This document shows, piece by piece, positions 19,019-26,453 of a stretch of DNA of 64,000 nucleotides; position 1 is the stretch's first letter; the number at the start of each line of letters is the position of its first letter. The notes beneath the pieces were generated by a model that did not search any database, had not been told where the DNA came from, and was given only the letters and a program-made list of their open reading frames with translations. The position numbers and the translations under genes were made by a program. The stretch covers positions 1-64,000 of the forward strand of contig CAZJHX010000013.1 of the NCBI GenBank assembly GCA_964545715.1, in the 5' to 3' direction. The stretch comes from CAZJHX01 sp964545715 (GTDB lineage Bacteria; Myxococcota_A; UBA9042; GCA-2863065).

Positions 19019-19624
19019 ATGAGTCTGAGATGTTACGGCCCCGGCCTGTATGGCTGGGGCCGCTTTCAAGACCGCTGGAGCTTCGACTTCAACGGTCACG
19101 CGGTCGTGTGCGACGACGGCACGGTGCTGGTGATCGACCCGATCCAGCCCACGGCCGAAGAGCTTGAGGCCGTCCGGGCACTTGGCAGCCGCTTCGTGGT
19201 CGTGGTGCTGAACTCGGATCACGAGCGAGCGGCCGGCGAGGTCTCGGCGGTGCTGGACGCTGCCGTGTGGGCTCCGGCGGCGGACATCGGCGAGGTCGGC
19301 GTGCCGGGCGCGCAGACCTATCAGGACGGACACGTCTTCCCGGGCGACTGGCGCGTGCTCACGCTCAGCGACCTGAAGACGCCGGGGGAGTCGGTGCTCT
19401 ACAACGCCCAGCGCCGCACGCTCATCGTGGGCGACGCGGTCGTGGGCGATCCCGTCAACGGCCTGCGTTTTGTGCCGCCGATGAAGATCGCGGACCAGGC
19501 GCTGGCGCTGAAGTCGGTCGCACGCCTGGCCGACCTGGACTTCGACACCCTCCTCCTCTCCGACGGCTACTGCCTGGCCCAGGGCGGCCGCGCCGTGCTG
19601 CAGGGCTTTCTCGCAAAAGGGTAA
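19019..19624 (+). CDS. metallo-beta-lactamase-fold protein lacking the metal motif
   Basis: This 201-residue protein resembles the MBL fold: an initial beta sandwich (residues 1-45), an LVIDP strand, and the later segment IVGDAVVGDP that matches the family's metal-binding Asp strand. The HxHxDH signature is missing. The corresponding place reads VLNSDHERAAGE, keeping only the Asp-His pair. Hydrolase activity is therefore doubtful, and a structural or ligand-binding role is possible. It starts seven bases after the thiolase stop and ends five bases before the aldo/keto reductase start, so it belongs to the beta-oxidation operon. The family assignment is by pattern. Confidence 0.7.
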   Translation: MSLRCYGPGLYGWGRFQDRWSFDFNGHAVVCDDGTVLVIDPIQPTAEELEAVRALGSRFVVVVLNSDHERAAGEVSAVLDAAVWAPAADIGEVGVPGAQTYQDGHVFPGDWRVLTLSDLKTPGESVLYNAQRRTLIVGDAVVGDPVNGLRFVPPMKIADQALALKSVARLADLDFDTLLLSDGYCLAQGGRAVLQGFLAKG

Positions 19625-19629
19625 CTATC

Positions 19630-20622
19630 GTGGAGTATCGATTCCTGGGGCGCACCGGGGTGCGCGTGTCGTCGCTGGCGCTTGGGACAATGACGTTTGG
19701 CGGGGAGGCGGACGAAGCCACGTCCGGCGCGCAGTTTGCGGCGGCTCGCGAGGCGGGGATCAACACCTTCGACTGCGCCGACGTGTATGCCGGGGGGCGG
19801 TCTGAAGAGATTCTGGGGCGGCTGATCGGCGGGTGTCGCGACGAGGTCGTGCTCACCAGCAAGGCGTACTTTCCAACCGGCCGCGACCATAACGCGCGCG
19901 GGTCGTCGCGCTATCACCTGGTGCGGGCGGTCGAGGCCAGCCTCAAGCGGCTGAATACCGACCGCATCGACGTGCTCTTTCTGCACCGCTGGGACGACGC
20001 GACGGCGCTGGACGAGACGCTGCGTGCGATGGACGACCTGGTGCGGTCGGGCAAAGTGCTTTATCCGGCCGCCAGCAACTTTGCGGCGTGGCAGGTGGCC
20101 AAGGCGCTGGGGATTTGCGAGCGGTTGGGGCTGGCGCCGCTGGTCGCGGTGCAGCCGATGTACAACCTGGCCAAGCGCCAGGCCGAGGTCGAGATCCTGC
20201 CGATGGCGGCGTCCGAGGGGCTGGCGGTGTTCAGCTATAGCCCGCTCGGCGGTGGCTTGCTGACGGGTAAATACGCCGTGGGGACGCGCCCCGAGACCGG
20301 ACGGCTGGTCGACAACAAGATGTACACGACGCGCTATGCCGCCGCCTCCAACTATGAGATCGCCGAGCGCTTCACGGCGTTTGCGGCCAGGCTGGGCGTC
20401 CATCCGGTCACACTGGCCGTGGCGTGGGTGAAGGCACATCCGGCGATCACGGCGCCGCTGATCGGCGGGCGAACCGTGGAGCAGCTGACGCCGTCGTTAG
20501 CGGCCGCGGACTACGTGCTGGATGACGAGACCTACGCTGCGGTCGCTGCGTTGTCACCGGCGCCCCCGCCTGCCACGGATCGCAACGAAGAGACGTCCAA
20601 GCACAACTACGGGAACCGCTAA
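19630..20622 (+). CDS. aldo/keto reductase
   Basis: This 330-residue NADPH-dependent oxidoreductase of the AKR superfamily has a TIM barrel with Asp49 and Tyr54 in the motif FDCADVYAGG, a lysine in LTSKAYF and His in LFLHRWD, which make up the catalytic tetrad. The C-terminal cofactor segment is VTLAVAWVKAHP with PLIGGRT. The GTG at 19630 is chosen as start because the protein then begins MEYRFLGRTG, the normal family start; a longer open frame continues upstream into the preceding gene. It resembles the YajO/PdxI-type group of AKR enzymes. The substrate is unknown; the operon suggests a carbonyl product of fatty-acid catabolism. Confidence 0.88.
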   Translation: MEYRFLGRTGVRVSSLALGTMTFGGEADEATSGAQFAAAREAGINTFDCADVYAGGRSEEILGRLIGGCRDEVVLTSKAYFPTGRDHNARGSSRYHLVRAVEASLKRLNTDRIDVLFLHRWDDATALDETLRAMDDLVRSGKVLYPAASNFAAWQVAKALGICERLGLAPLVAVQPMYNLAKRQAEVEILPMAASEGLAVFSYSPLGGGLLTGKYAVGTRPETGRLVDNKMYTTRYAAASNYEIAERFTAFAARLGVHPVTLAVAWVKAHPAITAPLIGGRTVEQLTPSLAAADYVLDDETYAAVAALSPAPPPATDRNEETSKHNYGNR

Positions 20623-20675
20623 CCCCTGCTGGGTGAGGCCCACATGCCCCGGTGGGTATCCTGGTCCCCGCTGAT

Positions 20676-20691
20676 TCTCTATATATAGAGA
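20676..20691. promoter_or_regulatory. AT-rich perfect palindrome upstream of DUF4157 gene
   Basis: A 16-base perfect inverted repeat, TCTCTATATATAGAGA, lies 73 bases before the ATG of the DUF4157-transglutaminase gene. It is the most AT-rich spot of this intergenic region in a GC-rich genome. It could be an operator for a dimeric regulator or contain a -10-like TATATA element. There is no downstream T-run, so a terminator for the aldo/keto reductase is less likely. The function is inferred. Confidence 0.45.
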
Positions 20692-20763
20692 GGATATCGA
20701 GCCGATTCGGGTGGATCGCGTCTTGCAGTAGCCTGAGCGCTGCAGACCAGCGAGGAATTCCAA

Positions 20764-22437
20764 ATGGCCGCCTCTTCGACGCACTCAAAAGACTCAGCAG
20801 TTCAACGCAAGCAGGACAGCAGTGCTGCGAGCAAGAGCGCTCCGAGCGCCGCCGTGCAGATGGTTCAAGGCAAGTCCTACGAAGAGGCCAGCAGCCTGCT
20901 GTCACCGTCAACCGGCGCTTTGAGCCCCGTGCAGCGCAAGGGCGGAGAGGACACGTCGGCGGTTCACGAGCACGCGGCGCGCGGCGCCAGCGGGTCCGGC
21001 GGCAGCCTGCCGTACGGTGACCAGATCCAGGCGGCCTTTGGCCGGCACGATGTGGGCGGCATCAAGGCGCATACCGGGTCCGAGGCCAAAGCCGCGACCA
21101 GCGCCATGGGCGCGCAGGCTTATGCATCCGGCAACAACGTGGTGCTCGGCGGCGGCACGGACCTCCACACGGTGGCACATGAGGCGGCGCACCTGGTGCA
21201 ACAGCAGAGCTCGCTGGGGCTGAGTGGCGGTGTCGGCCAGGTCGGCGATCGTCACGAGCAGCATGCCGACGCCGTGGCGGACGCGGTGGTTTCCGGCCGG
21301 TCTGCCGAGGGCCTGCTCGACAAGTACGCGCCTCAGCAGACCAGCACGGCGGGGATCGGCGGCGCGACCCAGATGAAGGCCATCCAGCTGAAGGCCACGC
21401 CGCAGGAAGAGAAGCAGATCGAGACGGGTGTGGTCGACAGCATGAAGCTGGCGAACCAGAACACCTATCCGCGGTACTACAAGCCGGACACGGATCCCAA
21501 AGCCTGGTCGCAGGGCCTGGCTCCCGCCGCCTACTGGAAGCGGACCGGCTTCTACCAGTTTGAGCTGCTGCCCGGTAAGAGCGCGTCGGCCGCGCTGGAC
21601 GAGCTGTTCAAGGGGCCCACGATTCTCGAGTGCCAGTCCACCGCAATCGCCGTGCACCTGCGGGCTGTGCGGGAGACGATCGGCCAGGCGAAATTCGACG
21701 AGAAGTACGGCGCCGCCGGCAAGACGAACCAGGACTTTGTCGTCGGCATCTCCACGCGGACCAAGAAGTCCTCGGTCGATGCGCTGACCGATGCCAAGTT
21801 CATCGATCGCAAGGACCTCAAGGTCGGCGACCGCGCCTACTTCTTCAACCACCCCAAGTACATCGTGCGCCACCCCAGCGGCTTCTGGTCGGGCGAGCAC
21901 GTCGTCTATCAGGGCGGTGGCATGTGGTCGGGCTTCGGCGCCGCCGGCAAGTCCGAAAACGCGATGAAGCAGAAGCTCATGTCGCAGTACAACAAGGCCC
22001 CGGCCGGCTACTCCGTCAAGGCGCGTGACGCGCATTACAAGGGCGTCAAGGACGCGCTCACCGCCGGTGGTTACAGCGCCGCGGCACAGGGCAGGGCCAA
22101 AGCGGCGCTGGACAGCTACTACAACTCGGCGCCGGCGTCGGTGGCACTCAAAGACATTCCGGGCCTGGACGGCGCGGGTCGCATCAAGGCCGCGATGGCG
22201 CAGGAGCGACAGAAGCTCGGGCTCAAAGAGTCCCTGGTCTTTGCGACCCTGGAAGAGACTGCGACCAAGCGTGGCGCCCCCAAGGCGCAGCTGCCGACCA
22301 TCAAGGCGCAGGTCAAGGCGCACTTCGACGCCATCCGCGTGCGGATCACGGCCCAGGAGGCCAAGGGCGCCGCGCACGCTGGTAAAGTGTTTGTCAGGCG
22401 CTTGAACGCCGATAAAGTCACGGATCTGAAGAAATAG
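20764..22437 (+). CDS. DUF4157 protein with Tgl-type transglutaminase domain
   Basis: This 557-residue protein has an unstructured Ser/Gln/Lys N-terminus (1-80), a DUF4157 domain (about 83-185) with the metalloprotease-like HEAAH at 139-143 and a conserved DRHEQHAD segment, and a domain at about 250-395 that matches Bacillus spore transglutaminase Tgl. Matches are GPTILECQSTAIA (Glu289, Cys290), TIGQAKF, VGDRAYFFN and GEHVV (Glu378), which fit Tgl Glu115, Cys116 and Glu187. About 160 mostly helical residues follow and are not recognised. There is no signal peptide. DUF4157 is known from injection-system and polymorphic-toxin proteins. I infer a protein-crosslinking effector. GAGGAA precedes the ATG. 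Confidence 0.85.
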   Translation: MAASSTHSKDSAVQRKQDSSAASKSAPSAAVQMVQGKSYEEASSLLSPSTGALSPVQRKGGEDTSAVHEHAARGASGSGGSLPYGDQIQAAFGRHDVGGIKAHTGSEAKAATSAMGAQAYASGNNVVLGGGTDLHTVAHEAAHLVQQQSSLGLSGGVGQVGDRHEQHADAVADAVVSGRSAEGLLDKYAPQQTSTAGIGGATQMKAIQLKATPQEEKQIETGVVDSMKLANQNTYPRYYKPDTDPKAWSQGLAPAAYWKRTGFYQFELLPGKSASAALDELFKGPTILECQSTAIAVHLRAVRETIGQAKFDEKYGAAGKTNQDFVVGISTRTKKSSVDALTDAKFIDRKDLKVGDRAYFFNHPKYIVRHPSGFWSGEHVVYQGGGMWSGFGAAGKSENAMKQKLMSQYNKAPAGYSVKARDAHYKGVKDALTAGGYSAAAQGRAKAALDSYYNSAPASVALKDIPGLDGAGRIKAAMAQERQKLGLKESLVFATLEETATKRGAPKAQLPTIKAQVKAHFDAIRVRITAQEAKGAAHAGKVFVRRLNADKVTDLKK

Positions 22438-22448
22438 CGGAGGCCGTC

Positions 22449-22970
22449 ATGGGACACGTTGATGTGACGCTCACGAGCTGGGAGCGGACACCTGAGAAGC
22501 CGCCGTGCGTCTCGAACGTCATTGGAATCAAGTGCCTGAACCGGGCCGATGCGCCCCGCTGGGTTCTCCTGGCGGACGTGGGCGCACAGGTCGGAGAGCA
22601 GCACGATATCGTGGCCGCCGAGTTGGTGCGCTTCAAGGAGACGCTGGGCGCCGGGCGCTACTCCGCCTACGGCAACGACATCGCGTTCTCAGCATTTCGG
22701 CTGCCGGCAGGCGGCATGCTCGACCTGGCCGGCTATTCGGTCTCGAGCGATGGCGACATCACCAGCATCGATATCTGGGACGCCGCCGAGATCACCGACG
22801 GTGACGGGCGGTCGCTGGACGCGCTCTTTGACCAGAAGGCCGAGACCCCGCCTGTCGTGAAGATTCACCAGCCGATGGAGGCCTGGTTGGCCGCCACCTA
22901 CGAGCCGCCCGAGCCCGACGGCATCCAGCTGACCTTGACCGACCTGCATCGGCAAACCCTGACCGAATAG
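22449..22970 (+). CDS. small unknown protein linked to the transglutaminase gene
   Basis: This 173-residue protein is not recognised. It has no signal peptide and no membrane segment and looks like a mixed alpha/beta cytoplasmic protein rich in Asp and Glu (overall acidic). It starts 11 bases after the DUF4157-transglutaminase stop, with a good GGAGG ribosome site, so the two are almost certainly co-transcribed and co-translated. A small acidic protein directly after a candidate effector is the usual layout for an immunity protein, inhibitor or loading chaperone. That role is inference from context only. Confidence 0.7.
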   Translation: MGHVDVTLTSWERTPEKPPCVSNVIGIKCLNRADAPRWVLLADVGAQVGEQHDIVAAELVRFKETLGAGRYSAYGNDIAFSAFRLPAGGMLDLAGYSVSSDGDITSIDIWDAAEITDGDGRSLDALFDQKAETPPVVKIHQPMEAWLAATYEPPEPDGIQLTLTDLHRQTLTE

Positions 22971-22979
22971 GACCAACCC

Positions 22980-23537
22980 TTGAGTACAATCTTGTTGCGT
23001 GGGCTGCTGCTCGCGAGCCTGCTGGCCGGGTGCGGCACCGGCGTGTCCGCCACCATCGTCAAAACCGCGGAGCTGCCCGGCAAGCCGCCGACGACACGCT
23101 ACCAGATGACGATCACCCTACAGAACGCCGGTCACGAGCCCGCCTGGTTCGTGCTGGTGCAAGGCGCCCCGGCCGAGTTTGCCGGTCAGGCCCCGGTCGA
23201 TGCGGGCGAGCTCTTCGCGTTTCAGGAGGGCGATGTGCCCTTCGTGCGGCTGTATGGGGCGCGCGAGGTCGTCGTCTTTCAGGTGCCCGCCAAGAGCCGG
23301 CTGACGATGGAGCGCTGGGAGGCCGGCTTGAGCGATCCCGCCGAGGTCGTCGCATGTCGGGTGCAACCGCCGTCACTGGGCGCGGACCCGCTCACGTTCG
23401 CGGGCAAGGCAGGCCATGTGCGCAACGCCGGGGCATCTCGGCTGGTCAAAGCGCTGCCCATCCCCATGTCCGTTCAATTACACGCTGTGGTATACGACTG
23501 CCGAACCTTCTCATTGGCTATCGGAGCAGCGAAATGA
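22980..23537 (+). CDS. lipoprotein of unknown function
   Basis: This 185-residue predicted lipoprotein starts at a TTG, preceded by AGGACC at a suitable distance. The signal peptide is LLLASLLAGC (lipobox LLAGC, Cys19). The mature part is beta-rich, with segments such as RYQMTITLQNAGHEPAWFVL that look like an immunoglobulin-type sandwich. No catalytic residues stand out, and the family is not recognised. It begins nine bases after the preceding gene and its stop overlaps the SDR start in an ATGA, so it belongs to the same four-gene unit. Confidence 0.6.
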   Translation: MSTILLRGLLLASLLAGCGTGVSATIVKTAELPGKPPTTRYQMTITLQNAGHEPAWFVLVQGAPAEFAGQAPVDAGELFAFQEGDVPFVRLYGAREVVVFQVPAKSRLTMERWEAGLSDPAEVVACRVQPPSLGADPLTFAGKAGHVRNAGASRLVKALPIPMSVQLHAVVYDCRTFSLAIGAAK

Positions 23538-24304
23538 AGCTTAGCGGCAACACGATTCTGATCACGGGCGGCAGCGCAGGCATCGGCCTGGCCTTTGCCG
23601 AGAAGTTTGTCGAGCTGAAGAACACGGTCATCATCACCGGGCGCACCCAGGCGAAGCTGGACGCGGCCAAAGCGGCGGTGCCGTCCCTGCACTGCATCCA
23701 ATGCGACGCGGGCGATCCCGCGGCCGTGAAGGCGCTAGGGGCGGAGATCACCGCCAATCATCCCGAGACGAACGTGCTGATGAACAACGCGGGGATCTTC
23801 GACTACCGCAACCTCAGCGAAGCCAACGATGACCTGGAGTCCCTGACCCGAGAGCTGAACATCAACCTGGCGGGTCCCATCAGAACGGTGTCGGTGCTGA
23901 TCGAGCAGCTGAAGGCCAAGAAGGGCACGATCATAAACGTCTCGTCGGGGCTGGCTTACGTCCCGCTGCAGGCGGCGCCCATCTACTGCGCGACGAAAGC
24001 GGGATTGCACTCATACACCATCACCCTGCGGCAGCAGTTGAAGTCCAGCGGCGTCGAGGTCATCGAGCTGCTCCCGCCGGCCACCCAGACGGAGCTGATC
24101 GGCGATCTGAAGGGCGACGGCTCGTTCAAGATCATGCCCCTGCAGGACATGGTGGACAGCTCGTTCAAGGGCCTGAGGGCCGGCCACGAGGAGATCCGCC
24201 CTGGTCAGGCCAACCAGCTGTTCTGGATGTCTCGCATCGCGCCCGGATTCATCAACGGGCAGCTCGAGAAGGGCTCGGCGGAGCTCGTGCCCAAGGTCGC
24301 GTAG
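23534..24304 (+). CDS. short-chain dehydrogenase/reductase (DltE-like)
   Basis: This is a 256-residue classical SDR oxidoreductase with the NAD(P) motif TGGSAGIG (about 11-18), NNAG (87-90), the catalytic serine in NVSSG and the Tyr-Lys pair in YCATK (about 152-156). The sequence style matches the uncharacterised DltE-type SDR group, which acts on unknown alcohols or ketones. The start ATG overlaps the preceding stop (ATGA). An arginine in TGRTQ after the second strand suggests NADPH preference. The stop is immediately adjacent to the stop of the convergent gene at 24305, leaving no room for a separate terminator. Confidence 0.85.
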   Translation: MKLSGNTILITGGSAGIGLAFAEKFVELKNTVIITGRTQAKLDAAKAAVPSLHCIQCDAGDPAAVKALGAEITANHPETNVLMNNAGIFDYRNLSEANDDLESLTRELNINLAGPIRTVSVLIEQLKAKKGTIINVSSGLAYVPLQAAPIYCATKAGLHSYTITLRQQLKSSGVEVIELLPPATQTELIGDLKGDGSFKIMPLQDMVDSSFKGLRAGHEEIRPGQANQLFWMSRIAPGFINGQLEKGSAELVPKVA

Positions 24305-25201
24305 CTACTCTTCGCAGTCCTCGCTGAACACCGAGTTGACCGCGCCCGGCGTCCCAAAATCCGAGGTCGGCGTCGCCGCCGTTTTTGCGTGGTCCCAGTT
24401 GCTCCAATCGCCGTTGTCCAGCCGAGGGTGGGTCAGCTCCAGGCTGTAGCCCGGCACCACGTCGGGTCCGTCGCTGCCCCCGTAGCTGACGGCGTCGTGC
24501 GGGTCGCCCTCTTTGTCGAGCAGCACCACGGTGTCGGCCTTATTGGACAGCGTGAACGCGGTGTTGTGATGCCACTGGCAGTCCACGTCGCCGTTGACCG
24601 TCTTGTCGGCGGAGCGGCACAGCACAACGTATCCCTCGGCCGGCACGATCAGCGTCTGCCCCTCGGCCAGGAGCGCGGGCAGGCCGGTCGAGCCGGCTTC
24701 GGTCAGCCCCCAGCCGGCGATGTCGATGTCGGCCTCGGTGGCGTTGTACAGCTCGATCCACTCGCCCTTGTTGTCGCTGGCGGCCTGGGGATTGATCATG
24801 AGCTCGTTGATGACGATCGCGCTCTGCAGCTCGGTGCATTTCTCCGGCGGATCCGGGCCCTCATCCGGGGGCTCGGGCGTGTCTTCAGGTGCCGGAAGGT
24901 CCTCTGGCGCCGGGGTGTCCTCGGGCTCGGGGGTGTCCTCAGGCTCGGGGGTGTCTTGTGGCGCCGGGACGTCCTCGGGTGCCGGCACGTCTTCCTGCTC
25001 CGGGATGTCAGGCGGTCCGGGCGGATCCGCGTCCTGGGGCGCCGGCATCGAGTCCTCTGTCTCGTCGACGTCAGGCGCCGCTTCGGCGATGTCCTCCGGG
25101 GCCGCCACGTCCGCCGGGATCGTGCCCCCGGCGGTGTCGTCCGAGCACGCGCATACGAGTGCTAGCGCCCCTGTGGTCAAGAAGCTCACAGTCCGTCTCA
25201 T
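24305..25201 (-). CDS. lamin-tail-domain lipoprotein with Pro/Glu/Asp stalk
   Basis: This 298-residue surface lipoprotein has a signal peptide with a lipobox ending at Cys19 (LVCAC), a long stalk at about residues 25-125 made of repeated P-x-P-E-D units, and a C-terminal lamin-tail (LTD) domain at about 130-290, recognised by VINELMINP, GEWIELYNATEADIDIAGW and the later FTLSNKADTVVLLD. Bacterial LTD proteins are generally extracellular and are thought to bind or anchor other components. The stalk would hold the domain away from the outer membrane. It is divergent from the Rieske oxygenase. Confidence 0.8.
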   Translation of the reverse strand: MRRTVSFLTTGALALVCACSDDTAGGTIPADVAAPEDIAEAAPDVDETEDSMPAPQDADPPGPPDIPEQEDVPAPEDVPAPQDTPEPEDTPEPEDTPAPEDLPAPEDTPEPPDEGPDPPEKCTELQSAIVINELMINPQAASDNKGEWIELYNATEADIDIAGWGLTEAGSTGLPALLAEGQTLIVPAEGYVVLCRSADKTVNGDVDCQWHHNTAFTLSNKADTVVLLDKEGDPHDAVSYGGSDGPDVVPGYSLELTHPRLDNGDWSNWDHAKTAATPTSDFGTPGAVNSVFSEDCEE

Positions 25202-25269
25202 TTGGGTCCCTCCGCACAGGTCAGGTTACGGATGCGACCATCGCGGTTCAAACCGGGTAGAATGGGCGG

Positions 25270-26382
25270 ATGTCCGGCTCCTCCGACTCAAATGTGACCG
25301 CCTTGCCCCGGGGCAAGCGCGAGCGCACCGTCCCTGCGTCTCGGTACTTCGACCCCGGGTACCTGCAGCTGGAGCGCGAGCGCATTTTTCAGCGCGCGTG
25401 GGTCGCCGCCGGACCCGAGCGATGGCTGAAGGAGAAGGGCGACTACTACACGGTGGACGATCTCGGTCGCCCGCTGATCGTGCTGCGCGACGGCGCCGGC
25501 GCGCCTCGGGCCTACGTGAACACGTGCCGGCATCGCGGTACGCGCCTGCTTGACGGGCGCGGCAACGTTCCGGCGATCCGGTGCCCGTATCACGACTGGA
25601 AATACGCGCTGGACGGCCGGCTGCGTCACGTGCCCGGCGCCGACGGGTTTGAGCCGCTGGACAAGGGGCAGCTTGGCCTGGAGCCGGTGCGCACCGACAG
25701 CTTTGCCGGCTTCGTCTGGGTCTGCTTTGACGAGAGCGCGCCGCCGCTGCGCGATACGCTGGGCGGGCTCGACAGGGAGCTGGAGCCGTATGCGCTGCAC
25801 GAGATGGTGCCGATTCAGGAGGCTACCTGGACCCTGAACTGCAACTGGAAGGCGGTGCTGGACAACGCGACGGAGTCCTACCACCTGCCGTTTGTGCACG
25901 GCGGCAGCGTCGACAAGCACGTGAACGAGCGGCCCGAGTTTCGTACGTACGGAGACCACTACCGGCTGACGCTGGAGATCGCCGGGTACCAGTGGCGCAA
26001 GTGGATCGACGACGCGACCAGCCGGGGCGGGCCATACACGCGCCGCCAGAAGTCGGCGCTGCACAAGTATGTGGTCTTTCCCAACTTCTTGATGAACGTG
26101 CTGCCGTATCACTTCACGGTGTTTCAGCTCACGCCGATCGACGCCAACACGTGCCGCTTCTTCTACGGGTTCTACAAGCGGCGCGGCGCGCGTGGGCTGG
26201 AGCGGCTGCGAGCGCATGCCACGTGGCTGGCCTCCCGCTATATCTGGCAGGAGGATCTGCGCATCCTGGAGCGCTTCCAAAGCGGCGTGCGCGCGGGGGG
26301 CGAAAACAAGCATCGCTTCCATGAGCAGGAGGTGGCCATCGCGCACTTTCACGGTGCGCTGACCCGGTGGATGAACCGCTAA
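25270..26382 (+). CDS. Rieske non-heme iron oxygenase, alpha subunit
   Basis: This 370-residue aromatic-ring-hydroxylating-type oxygenase has its 2Fe-2S ligands at Cys86-His88 (CRHRG) and Cys105-His108 (CPYHDW). The mononuclear iron site is formed by His205 and His210 in ESYHLPFVH with Asp329 in WQEDL, and the bridging Asp is in the stretch DNATESYH. It would hydroxylate an aromatic or other hydrophobic substrate using electrons from a ferredoxin and reductase. No reductase, ferredoxin or beta subunit is nearby, so it is an isolated alpha subunit. The substrate could be an alkylamine or sterol as in several single-subunit members; it is undetermined. Confidence 0.9.
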   Translation: MSGSSDSNVTALPRGKRERTVPASRYFDPGYLQLERERIFQRAWVAAGPERWLKEKGDYYTVDDLGRPLIVLRDGAGAPRAYVNTCRHRGTRLLDGRGNVPAIRCPYHDWKYALDGRLRHVPGADGFEPLDKGQLGLEPVRTDSFAGFVWVCFDESAPPLRDTLGGLDRELEPYALHEMVPIQEATWTLNCNWKAVLDNATESYHLPFVHGGSVDKHVNERPEFRTYGDHYRLTLEIAGYQWRKWIDDATSRGGPYTRRQKSALHKYVVFPNFLMNVLPYHFTVFQLTPIDANTCRFFYGFYKRRGARGLERLRAHATWLASRYIWQEDLRILERFQSGVRAGGENKHRFHEQEVAIAHFHGALTRWMNR

Positions 26383-26453
26383 GAGGCCCTCAGACCTTGA
26401 TTTTAACCGGCTGAGCACGTACGAGTTCTTCCGCAAAGAATGGGAGAATGACG

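Noticed and set aside
20908..22377. 489-codon minus-strand frame over the DUF4157 gene
   Set aside because: It is antisense to a gene with two recognisable domains and has no domain of its own.
20764..24304. Complete injection-system locus
   Set aside because: No sheath, tube, baseplate or AAA+ ATPase gene of an eCIS is present in the window; only a candidate effector is seen.
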